From: JADCRZ01 sp037718865
GTDB lineage: Bacteria > Bacteroidota > Bacteroidia > Chitinophagales > Chitinophagaceae
Reading direction: 5' to 3'
Length of the DNA stretch: 64,000 nt
NCBI GenBank assembly: GCA_037718865.1
Contig: JBBJMP010000007.1
Location: 248,001-312,000, forward strand
The position numbers and the translations under genes were made by a program. Below are positions 1 through 7,348 of the stretch, one piece after another; within the stretch, counting starts at the first letter, position 1, and each line of letters starts with the position of its first letter. The notes under the pieces were generated by a model. It was not told where the DNA came from and made no database searches. It saw nothing but the letters and a program-made list of their open reading frames with translations.

Positions 1-70
1 GGATCTGCGGAAAGACAGCAGTTACAAAAAGAAATTGACATTTATCAAAGCCCCGGTAGAAAGTCAATGA
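1..70 (+). CDS. C-terminal end of an upstream gene (partial)
   Basis: Reading frame 2 is open from the window edge and ends in TGA at 68-70, giving a 22-residue tail that finishes ...FIKAPVESQ. The stop overlaps the start of the next gene in an ATGA arrangement (ATG at 67), typical of translationally coupled operon genes. The tail is too short to name a family. Frame 1 is also open upstream of position 67, so it remains possible that the ATP-grasp gene begins earlier and this is chance. I favour the ATGA overlap. Confidence 0.5.
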   Translation, partial: DLRKDSSYKKKLTFIKAPVESQ

Positions 71-1122
71 AGATTCTGCATTGTATCCTTCACCGTCCTT
101 TTTTTATCCGGCTGCTTCATTGGGAATACTGGTCATTCAATACCGTATACTTTCCGATCAGCTTCATATGGATATGGCTAAGCATCAGGGCCAGATCATT
201 CTTCTTTTTTTCTGCTTCAAATCCCGGCATCTTATACGGAGGATTTTTAATGGAATCAAAAAAGGCAATCTATGATATCTTACCTGCCGGCTATTATCCG
301 AAAACGCTACTTTTTAAGGCTGGCACCGATTGCGCAACGGTCATGCATCAAATAAAGCAGCAGCAATTCAGGTATCCGTTAATAGGCAAGCCGGATATTG
401 GCGCAAAAGGCGAAGGCGTTCAAAAATTAATGAATGATGAAGAGGTATCGGTGTATGCATCTCGTTCTGATCTGGACTTTCTCATACAGGAATTCTCTCC
501 CTTCAAACAGGAAGTAGGCATATTTTATTACCGTTATCCCGGTCAGGACAAAGGTGCGATCTCAGGTATTGTACGAAAAGAATTTTTGTCTGTATCTGGT
601 GATGGTATATCCACCATCCGTCAGTTATGTGAGAAAGAAAAAAGATTTATCCTGCAATTGCCTGTGCTTGAAAAATCTTTGGGCAACAATATACATGAAG
701 TTTTGCCGGAAGGAGTTACAAAGGAACTTGTTCCATATGGAAATCATTCGCGGGGAGCCAAATTCCTGGACGATTCCGCGCTGATAGATCCAACACTGAC
801 AGATTGCATAGACAGGATCTGCCGGCAGGTAAACGGATTTTATTACGGCCGCCTTGACGTGCGGTTCAACACCTGGGAGGAATTAAAACAAGGAAAACAT
901 TTGTCGATCATAGAATTGAACGGAGCAGGATCTGAACCTACACATATGTATGATCCGCGGCATTCGCTGTTTTTTGCCTGGAAAGAGATCATTCGCCATT
1001 GGAAAATATTATGGCGTATCAGCCGTCTCAATCATCAAAATGGCATACCTTACCTGACACGTAAGCAAGGTGTGCATATGCTGCGTGAAAATAACAAATT
1101 GCAGAAAAACCGCACCAGTTAA
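67..1122 (+). CDS. ATP-grasp domain protein (D-Ala-D-Ala ligase-like fold)
   Basis: 351-residue protein. Residues about 15-60 are hydrophobic and aromatic, followed by an ATP-grasp body. KPDIGAKGEGV (near residue 115) resembles the ATP-binding lysine/glycine-rich loop, IQEFSPFKQEVG the central strand, and SIIELNGAGSEP (near residue 283) supplies the Glu/Asn pair that normally binds Mg-ATP. ATP-grasp enzymes join a carboxylate to an amine or thiol through an acyl-phosphate; the substrate here cannot be read from sequence. The next gene, a LysE-type exporter, starts 1 base after its stop, which suggests the product (perhaps an amino-acid conjugate) is exported; that is inference. The start at 67 keeps the conserved aromatic N-terminal segment; an internal Met at 250 would remove it. 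Confidence 0.75.
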   Translation: MKILHCILHRPFFIRLLHWEYWSFNTVYFPISFIWIWLSIRARSFFFFSASNPGILYGGFLMESKKAIYDILPAGYYPKTLLFKAGTDCATVMHQIKQQQFRYPLIGKPDIGAKGEGVQKLMNDEEVSVYASRSDLDFLIQEFSPFKQEVGIFYYRYPGQDKGAISGIVRKEFLSVSGDGISTIRQLCEKEKRFILQLPVLEKSLGNNIHEVLPEGVTKELVPYGNHSRGAKFLDDSALIDPTLTDCIDRICRQVNGFYYGRLDVRFNTWEELKQGKHLSIIELNGAGSEPTHMYDPRHSLFFAWKEIIRHWKILWRISRLNHQNGIPYLTRKQGVHMLRENNKLQKNRTS

Positions 1123-1123
1123 G

Positions 1124-1801
1124 ATGGTTGAAATCATCCGGGTTTTTTTTACTGGGTTACTGATCAGTTTGGTGGGCGCCTTACCCCTGGGCACATTAAA
1201 CGTTACTGCCATGCAGATTTCTATACAGGAAAATAGCCGTAACGCTGTCAAGTATGCGCTAGGGGTGGCCCTGGTAGAAATAATATATGTACGGATTTCG
1301 CTAAAGGGTATGCGCTGGGTGATGGAGAATCAGCTGGTATTTACAATCCTGGAATGGGCAACTGTCGTCTTATTTATTGCTTTAGCCATAATGAGTTTTA
1401 TTACAGCTAGCAAAAGCCGTGATGAGAAGAATATTCTGCTTAACAGTAAACTCAACCGGTTTTTACTGGGGTTTTCCATGAGCGCTCTAAACCCCGTCCA
1501 GATTCCGTTCTGGTTTATATGGAGCACTTACCTGCTTAGTAACCAATTTTTGGATCCGACAGCGTTGCAGTTTAATATTTATACCGTCGGCATCGGCATA
1601 GGTACGTTGATAGCCATGGGAATTTTTATTTTTGCAGGCAAGTGGCTGGTTAGAAAACTGAATGCCAGCCACCGGATTGTCAATATTTCTGTGGGAGTAA
1701 TTTTTGTCATTTCGGCCGGAATTCAACTTTACCGTGTAGTGTCCAAACCGCTTAACGACCGGTTAAAAACAAAAACCTACCTGGAGAGAAAAAAGCTTTA
1801 G
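1124..1801 (+). CDS. LysE family amino-acid exporter
   Basis: 225-residue integral membrane protein with about six hydrophobic segments and the LysE/RhtB hallmark near the N-terminus (GALPLGTLNVTA, matching the family's G-x-x-PGP-type loop). A second typical element, SALNPVQIPFW, falls mid-protein. The family exports amino acids or small metabolites by proton antiport across the inner membrane. ATG 1124 was chosen because it lies 1 base after the stop of the ATP-grasp gene and starts directly before the first membrane helix; a longer open frame back to 1070 would only add 18 residues translated from the upstream gene in another frame. Almost certainly co-transcribed with the preceding gene. 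The exported substrate is unknown. Confidence 0.85.
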   Translation: MVEIIRVFFTGLLISLVGALPLGTLNVTAMQISIQENSRNAVKYALGVALVEIIYVRISLKGMRWVMENQLVFTILEWATVVLFIALAIMSFITASKSRDEKNILLNSKLNRFLLGFSMSALNPVQIPFWFIWSTYLLSNQFLDPTALQFNIYTVGIGIGTLIAMGIFIFAGKWLVRKLNASHRIVNISVGVIFVISAGIQLYRVVSKPLNDRLKTKTYLERKKL

Positions 1802-1819
1802 AATGCCGGCAGTGATCAA

Positions 1820-1853
1820 CCTGACGTTGCCAGTATTCACTAGCAACGCCAGG
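1820..1853. terminator. hairpin between convergent genes
   Basis: CCTGACGTTGC and GCAACGCCAGG form an 11-bp stem with one mismatch around a 12-nt loop, midway between the convergent LysE (+) and DUF3494 (-) genes. There is no clear U-run on either side, so intrinsic termination is only a suggestion. Confidence 0.4.
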
Positions 1854-1865
1854 ATGATAAAGCAA

Positions 1866-3092
1866 TTACTGTTTGTTTAATTTGATGATGGTTGCAGTAC
1901 CATTCGCAGAAACAACCTTTAGCAGATAGGTGCCGGACTTAAACTGGCTTGTTTCCATCTGGTCAGAGCCATTGCCGCTGGCACGTTGTTTTTTTAATGT
2001 TTTTCCTGCCATATCCACCAACAATATCGTGCTTCCCTGCTCGGCACCGTCCACAGTAAAAGTATTTTTGACCGGGTTAGGATATACTTGTATCAGCATG
2101 GATGAGGCATCATCCCAATTAAGTACTCTTACTTTGCTTGTATTGTAGGTTCCATTAATGTCCGTGCTGCGCAGGCGGTAGTAATTGGCGCCTTTGGACA
2201 TTTTTTTATCTACCATGCTGTAATGCCTGGTGGATGTGCTGCCGCCTGCCGCTGCCAGCGTGCCGACTGTTTTCCAAGAAGTAGCCTGTTCACTGTTGCT
2301 GCGTTCCACAATAAAGCTCTTGCTGTTTTGTTCATAGGACGTTGACCATTTCAGCAGAGCGATTCCCCCTTGCCTGGTTACTGTGAAGTCCATCAGGGAT
2401 ATAGGCAGCAATACTGCCTGCGCATTGGACAGTTGGTTGTTATCCATCGTTATTTCACCAACCGTGGAAAGCGCTCTGCCCATATGACTTGCATTCGCCA
2501 GGAAGTGGATCGCCCCTGCTGCCACAATATTCCCCATGAAATTAGAATTACTGCCTATATCAACTGCCCCGTCAATGTGCCAGTATACATTTTTCAGGGA
2601 AGCCGAGTTAATCGTCGTAATATCTACAAATGTGGATGTCGAAAAAGCGCCGCCTATCTTAATAATAAACATGGCATTCGGATTGCCCAGGCCATCCAGG
2701 ACCAAATCTCCAGTTAACGTCGCCGCAGCTCCTATGCAATGGACTCCAGGTGTTAAAGTTTGGGCTATAATAGTAGACATTAAAGCAAAATTGCAGATTC
2801 GTCCGCCGAGATCGCCATATAAAGCATTTACGTCGTTAGCAACGGTCAGTGAAGTTGGGTCAGCTACATGCATGGCCCCATTTATTACTCCGGGGGGAAA
2901 GCCGGATACTGCGCCGGCATTTGTGCCAAGATCGCCGGTTATAACTGTTGTTCCCACATTGGAAACGGCCCCTGCAGCAGTAAATATTGCATAACTAAAA
3001 GCCGTTCCTAAATTAGGTGTCTGTCCCCAATGTTTACCAGGAAGTAGTAACATGGTAACGGATATTAGAAAGAGTGTAATGTTCTTTTTCAT
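1866..3092 (-). CDS. DUF3494 (ice-binding-like) protein with T9SS sorting domain
   Basis: 408 residues from ATG 3092, where a standard signal peptide begins (MKKNITLFLISVTMLLL); the frame runs further upstream to 3269 but that part is intergenic. Residues about 28-225 match the DUF3494 beta-solenoid family (LGTAFSYAIFTAAGAVSN, GDLGTNAG, DVNALYGDL, VYWHIDGAVDIGSNS), whose members include ice-binding and adhesion proteins. A fibronectin-like linker follows (FTVTRQGGIALLKWST...), then a type A T9SS sorting domain (QVYPNPVKNTFTV ... SGTYLLKVVS). It is therefore predicted to be exported by Sec, then by T9SS to the surface or medium. Monocistronic and convergent with LysE. Ice binding itself is not shown; some family members are adhesins or have other roles. 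Confidence 0.88.
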   Translation of the reverse strand: MKKNITLFLISVTMLLLPGKHWGQTPNLGTAFSYAIFTAAGAVSNVGTTVITGDLGTNAGAVSGFPPGVINGAMHVADPTSLTVANDVNALYGDLGGRICNFALMSTIIAQTLTPGVHCIGAAATLTGDLVLDGLGNPNAMFIIKIGGAFSTSTFVDITTINSASLKNVYWHIDGAVDIGSNSNFMGNIVAAGAIHFLANASHMGRALSTVGEITMDNNQLSNAQAVLLPISLMDFTVTRQGGIALLKWSTSYEQNSKSFIVERSNSEQATSWKTVGTLAAAGGSTSTRHYSMVDKKMSKGANYYRLRSTDINGTYNTSKVRVLNWDDASSMLIQVYPNPVKNTFTVDGAEQGSTILLVDMAGKTLKKQRASGNGSDQMETSQFKSGTYLLKVVSANGTATIIKLNKQ

Positions 3093-3413
3093 TTTATTGG
3101 TTTTAATAGTGAATGATTTTATCAATGTGAAACAACGGAGTACATTGTCTATAGGGGTGAAGAATTGCCGAAGCAACAATTTGAGTTGTTTGATTAAGAT
3201 GAAAGTAATATGATTTTTGCAGAATAAATGCGGAACAGATAATGCAATGATTGAGGTAAGTATTAGCATCTATAACTTACTATGCCAATGCCATTATTTA
3301 TGGTACGGTATGAGGGGCATAAATTTGATCAGCATCTGCTTTAACGAAATGAATGGCACAAAAAAAGCCGTCTCAATAAAGGGACAGCTTGTGAAATTGT
3401 TGTCGTTGTGCAG
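3093..3413. other. intergenic region between the DUF3494 and receptor genes
   Basis: About 320 bp without a convincing gene. It holds the terminator of the upstream receptor (3360-3390) and must hold the minus-strand promoter of the DUF3494 gene. The start of a 69-residue open frame here has no coding character. Confidence 0.6.
3360..3390 (-). terminator. intrinsic terminator of the TonB-dependent receptor gene
   Basis: On the minus strand AAGCTGTC ... GACGGCTT (one G-T pair) closes a hairpin followed directly by a run of seven T, 24 bases after the receptor stop codon. Confidence 0.75.
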
Positions 3414-6056
3414 CTATTGCATCTGAACATCCGGCATATCCTGATTCTTATTATTTTTACGCTTTAATAAGGAAACATCGAACTTGCCAAACCGGTAAGA
3501 GAAGTTTAATCGCAATACCTGCGCATCCCTTCTGCGGAAAGAATCCTGAATAAAGAACGGGGATTCAGAATGTATATCACTCCTGCGTGTTCTAAAAACA
3601 TCATTCATACTAAGCGAAACCGAGGCTGTTTTACTTTTCAGGAATTCATAACGGATGGCAAGATCAACCCCATAATTGGGACGTATATAACCCTGCGAAG
3701 TGCTTTGCGTTTGTCCCCACATACCACCACCGCCGCCGCCACGGCCGCCACCACCGCCACCACCGCTACCACCAGGAGGAAGAATGGTCTTTGACTGGTA
3801 TTCCGCAGATAACTGAACCGTTATACTTTTGGGTAATTTAAAAGAGTTATTAAGCTTGACAAAATAACTGAAAACATTGTCCTGGTCTACAATTGAGGGA
3901 TCGTTGATTTTTATGTCAGAAGTAAATAAGTTAACGTTGCTCGTCAGTTCCCACCACTTGTTCAGCGGATTACGTGAGGTTAGCTCCAGTCCGGAAATAT
4001 AACTTGAATTGGCATTGATATACGTATTTATCAACACTTCCCTCCCACTGACGGGATTCAATTCTTTAGCCTGGAACCGGGTGATCAGGTTGTTCGTATT
4101 CTTATAGTAAACTGAAGCCAGGAAGCTGTGATTGCCCTCAAATAATTTTTGGTAAGACAATTCCAGCGAGTTAGTAAATTCAGGGGTCAAGGCAGGATTT
4201 CCCCTGCTTAGATTAAGTGAATCCGAATAATCAGTAAAGGGAAACAACTGGAAAAAATTTGGTCGGTTGATACGTCTTGAGTAATTAAGCTGTAGCTCCT
4301 GGTCATCGCTGAGCTGTTGTGTAAGAAAAACACTTGGGAACAAGCTGATCGGGAAGCTGTTTGAATATGAGATCACCGATGCTTTAAAACTACTGTCTGT
4401 TGTGTTTACGGTTCCTTCATATTCAGAGCTTTCTACACGTAAACCCAACTGATAACCAAACTTTTTGATGACGTTAGAGAAAGTGGCATATCCTGCATAA
4501 ACTTTATCCGTGTTTTTATACTTGGATGAAAGTTGGGGAACGATTTGTTTACCAAGGGCCGTAATATAACTGATATCGTTCCTGCTGTCTATATTTCGTA
4601 TGTTCACCCGGGCCCCCAGTTCCATCTTAGACTTTTCACCTAGTGGGTTAGTATAATCCGTTTGAGCTGTAAATGAGTTGTTAGAACCTTCGCCATCCAG
4701 CTCCTGCGCAAATCGGCGTGACAATGGGCCGCCGACCTTATTATAAATGTCTGTGTTCACATAATTCTTGTTTGTATTACGGCTGCCGTTTACATTAACA
4801 TCGGCGGTAATTTCTTTACCTGCCTTGGCAAAATTATGTTTGAAACTCAGAGCAGTTCCGAAATTGCGGAAACCTCCGTTTGTATTCGACAGACGTTTGC
4901 TTGACGAGCTGCTGCCGGGCAATGTGTCAACACCGATGTCACTCATTGATTCAGGCTTGAACTCGCCCCTTACTGCATTTGCGTTTACCGTCAGCGTGTT
5001 GCGGTTATCGATCAGGTAATCCATACCTATTCTACCAAAAGCAAAACTTCCCAGGTTAATATTTTTATCAGTCTGGTATAAAATGGTATTTGGCGTATTA
5101 AAAAGGGTCAGGCGTTCTGTTTCTCCTGTAGATATAGATTTTCGCTGGTTATAGTTCATGTTTGCGAACAGGTTGATCTTGCCTTCGCGGGCATTAATAT
5201 CACCACCAAGATTTACCTTGGCCCGGCTGTCTATGCCTGCCCGGAGATTTCCACTATAACCTGTCTTTCTGTTCTTTTTAAGAACGATGTTTAAAATTCC
5301 GGAAGTACCACCAGAGGCATCAAATTTGGATGAAGGATTGGTAATGATCTCGACACTTTGAATAGCATCAGCGGGAATTTGTTCCAGCGTAAGCGTTGTC
5401 GGCCTTCCGTCCACATAAATCTGAGGAGCATTATTGCGTAACGTCACGCCACCATCAATGTCTACCTGAACGGAAGGAACATTACGCATTACATCCACTG
5501 CAGTTCCACCAGCAGAAGAAATGTTTTTCTCTACATTAAATACTTTTCTGTCGATACCCATTTGAACCAGCGGACGGGTGCCGCTTACAGTTACTCCTTC
5601 GAGCACCTCAGCGTCTGCATCCATTTTGATGTTCCCAAGATCCCTGTCTACCCCGGCCATCATCTGTTCCATTCCTCCTCTGGGCCCTCTTTTCATTTCA
5701 AACGCTACTTTCTGCTCAAAGGGCTTAAACCCGATGGCTGTAATCATCAAATAAAAATTACCCATTACCGGGAGTCCTTCCAGGCTAAAATCTCCATTAG
5801 ATTTGGTAAGCATGCCATTTATGATGACGTCTTTTCTTGACTTGCTCACAGTATCCATTTTGCTTTGAAAAAGCTGAACCGAAGCTGCCGGAATTCCTTT
5901 TGAGGTCTTTTTGTCTACCACTTTACCGTAAAAATGGCCGATGTTCATGCTTTGCCCTCCTATGCCGCCTGGTCGGCCTTGCCTGGCTCCGGGCATTTGA
6001 GAAAACACTGAAAATGTTAACAGCAATACTGTCAGCAAACTAAAAATTCTTTTCAT
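3414..6056 (-). CDS. TonB-dependent receptor, outer-membrane beta-barrel family
   Basis: 880 residues from ATG 6056, chosen because the signal peptide starts there (MKRIFSLLTVLLLTFSVFSQ). Domains in order: signal 1-20; carboxypeptidase-like regulatory domain about 40-130 (YGKVVDKKTSKGIPAASVQL); plug about 155-260 (VDVMRNVPSVQVDIDGGVTLRN, YVDGRPTT, IPADAIQSVEIITNPSSKFDASG); then a beta-barrel ending FRFGKFDV. This is the non-SusC branch found alone in many Bacteroidota. Ligand unknown; uptake is driven by TonB-ExbBD. A poly-Gly tract around residues 758-776, encoded by a GGN trinucleotide run at about 3722-3778, probably lies in an extracellular loop. DUF445 gene lies just upstream; terminator downstream. 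Confidence 0.9.
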   Translation of the reverse strand: MKRIFSLLTVLLLTFSVFSQMPGARQGRPGGIGGQSMNIGHFYGKVVDKKTSKGIPAASVQLFQSKMDTVSKSRKDVIINGMLTKSNGDFSLEGLPVMGNFYLMITAIGFKPFEQKVAFEMKRGPRGGMEQMMAGVDRDLGNIKMDADAEVLEGVTVSGTRPLVQMGIDRKVFNVEKNISSAGGTAVDVMRNVPSVQVDIDGGVTLRNNAPQIYVDGRPTTLTLEQIPADAIQSVEIITNPSSKFDASGGTSGILNIVLKKNRKTGYSGNLRAGIDSRAKVNLGGDINAREGKINLFANMNYNQRKSISTGETERLTLFNTPNTILYQTDKNINLGSFAFGRIGMDYLIDNRNTLTVNANAVRGEFKPESMSDIGVDTLPGSSSSSKRLSNTNGGFRNFGTALSFKHNFAKAGKEITADVNVNGSRNTNKNYVNTDIYNKVGGPLSRRFAQELDGEGSNNSFTAQTDYTNPLGEKSKMELGARVNIRNIDSRNDISYITALGKQIVPQLSSKYKNTDKVYAGYATFSNVIKKFGYQLGLRVESSEYEGTVNTTDSSFKASVISYSNSFPISLFPSVFLTQQLSDDQELQLNYSRRINRPNFFQLFPFTDYSDSLNLSRGNPALTPEFTNSLELSYQKLFEGNHSFLASVYYKNTNNLITRFQAKELNPVSGREVLINTYINANSSYISGLELTSRNPLNKWWELTSNVNLFTSDIKINDPSIVDQDNVFSYFVKLNNSFKLPKSITVQLSAEYQSKTILPPGGSGGGGGGGRGGGGGGMWGQTQSTSQGYIRPNYGVDLAIRYEFLKSKTASVSLSMNDVFRTRRSDIHSESPFFIQDSFRRRDAQVLRLNFSYRFGKFDVSLLKRKNNKNQDMPDVQMQ

Positions 6057-6184
6057 TGGTTGATTATTTGGGCCGGTTTGATTGTCCTGACCGGAAGAGT
6101 TAAGGTCAGAATTATATACATTAAAAATATCCATTTGGCCTGTTGCGTAATTTACAGTTGGACGCTCAATTTGGTTCAAACTTG

Positions 6185-6799
6185 CTATCGGTTAAGAATT
6201 AATATCACCAATACCTGTACCAGGCCAATACTAAACCCTCCCAAAACACCCATTAGTTCGATAAAACGCAACTGCTTAGATAAAAGCGCTTTCATTGCAG
6301 TTGCTATCTTGTCACCATGTAAAAGTGCAAATTTCTCAGTAACCGTTCTGTTGATGTCAATTTCAGAATCAAGCTGATTCATATATTCATTCATGATCAA
6401 CGGAAACAAAGTCTCCAGTTCAGACATGAAAACGGCTTTTAGTTGGCTGATCGTTTTGTCGCCGACAAACATAGCAATCATGGGCATGGCCTGAGGTAAT
6501 TTTACTCTCAGGAATTGATCAATATGCTCTTCCACCCGCGGCATCATTTTCTGCAGGTTGGCCGGGTTAGAGAACATCATTTTTATGTCTTCGATGGGCA
6601 GAAGTTCAGTAACCCATGTACCAAGTTTCTCTGCGATTTGTTGCTGTAAAACGGGCAACTGACCTTGCAGGCTAAAACCCAGGAAACGCACCTTCCGGCT
6701 TGGATAAAACAGTATGCTGACCAGGAGTCGGTTGAATAGCCACCCTGTGCACGCAGAAATTATTGGAATCCAGGCCAACCATATGTTCATCTCCTTCAT
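6185..6799 (-). CDS. DUF445 family membrane protein
   Basis: 204 residues with a membrane segment at each end (LAWIPIISACTGWLFNRLL at about 8-27 and GGFSIGLVQVLVILIL near the C-terminus) and a helical, acidic soluble middle. This two-anchor layout, with KVRFLGFSLQGQLP after the first helix and the VGDKTISQLK stretch, matches the DUF445 (YheB/YjiN-like) family, whose molecular role is not known. A second Met three codons downstream (6790) is an equally possible start. It lies 128 bases upstream of the receptor start on the same strand; co-transcription is possible but not shown. Confidence 0.75.
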   Translation of the reverse strand: MKEMNIWLAWIPIISACTGWLFNRLLVSILFYPSRKVRFLGFSLQGQLPVLQQQIAEKLGTWVTELLPIEDIKMMFSNPANLQKMMPRVEEHIDQFLRVKLPQAMPMIAMFVGDKTISQLKAVFMSELETLFPLIMNEYMNQLDSEIDINRTVTEKFALLHGDKIATAMKALLSKQLRFIELMGVLGGFSIGLVQVLVILILNR

Positions 6800-6901
6800 T
6801 TATGGCAGCAAAGAAAAGCTAATTCAGGAAGACAGTGAAATCGCTGTGAACATCATTCGGAAGTGTTTGCAACAGCTTCGCAGCGTAATATTATTCATGT
6901 A

Positions 6902-6919
6902 AATCCGCGAATCTGCGGC
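6902..6919. repeat. family A palindromic repeat, single arm
   Basis: AATCCGCGAATCTGCGGC differs by one base from the right arm of the full palindrome at 11578-11627. Only one arm is present here, between the DUF445 gene and tRNA-His. Confidence 0.6.
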
Positions 6920-6987
6920 TAACAACTGCATAATTATGATTACTTAATAATTTCAACTGAATCTGCTATTATAAAAATCTATTTCAC

Positions 6988-6995
6988 TATTTTTG
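6988..6995 (+). promoter_or_regulatory. -7 promoter element of tRNA-His
   Basis: TATTTTTG is an exact match to the Bacteroidota TAnnTTTG -7 box and ends 10 bases before the mature tRNA. No good -33 TTTG was found at the usual distance. Confidence 0.55.
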
Positions 6996-7005
6996 CCGCT
7001 CAAAT

Positions 7006-7080
7006 GGTAGCTGTAGCTCAGTTGGTTAGAGCATCAGATTGTGGTTCTGAGGGTCGTGGGTTCGAACCCCATCAGTTACC
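7006..7080 (+). tRNA. tRNA-His (anticodon GTG)
   Basis: Full cloverleaf: acceptor stem GTAGCTG/CAGTTAC (one G-T pair), D arm GCTC-AGTTGGTTA-GAGC, anticodon stem TCAGA/TCTGA around loop TTGTGGT (anticodon GTG at 7041-7043), T arm GTGGG-TTCGAAC-CCCAT. The extra G at position -1 (7006) facing C73 (7080) is the identity element of tRNA-His. CCA is not encoded. Confidence 0.97.
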
Positions 7081-7087
7081 CGTATTC

Positions 7088-7116
7088 ATCCCGGATTTTT
7101 TCCGGGATTTTATTTT
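7088..7116 (+). terminator. intrinsic terminator of tRNA-His
   Basis: ATCCCGGA / TCCGGGAT, an 8-bp perfect stem with a 5-T loop, followed by TTATTTT, 7 bases after the tRNA. Confidence 0.85.
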
Positions 7117-7314
7117 GTACCAAAAAATTTCATTTCGATAGCAAAGGAACCGGGAAATGGTTATGCTACCTTAACTACATCGGGAAGCTACGGTATTCTG
7201 TCAAAAAACAATGAGCATAATCTGAAGAAGAGTGGGCTCCTTTTTTGCTAAACTTTTCCTCCTAATCGAATGTTAATTGGTTTCTTAGGTGCAACAAGTG
7301 CAAGATTTTATCGT

Positions 7315-7322
7315 TATTTTTG
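7315..7322 (+). promoter_or_regulatory. possible -7 box deciding the start of the processing protease
   Basis: TATTTTTG matches TAnnTTTG exactly. Transcription would begin near 7328-7330, which rules out the GTG at 7289, leaves ATG 7328 nearly leaderless and favours ATG 7349. No clear -33 element is visible. Confidence 0.35.
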
Positions 7323-7348
7323 GAACAATGTCAAAAGTCGTTCAATTT

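Noticed and set aside
3093..3269. Extended N-terminus of the DUF3494 protein
   Set aside because: The 59 extra residues precede a normal signal peptide and read through an intergenic region.
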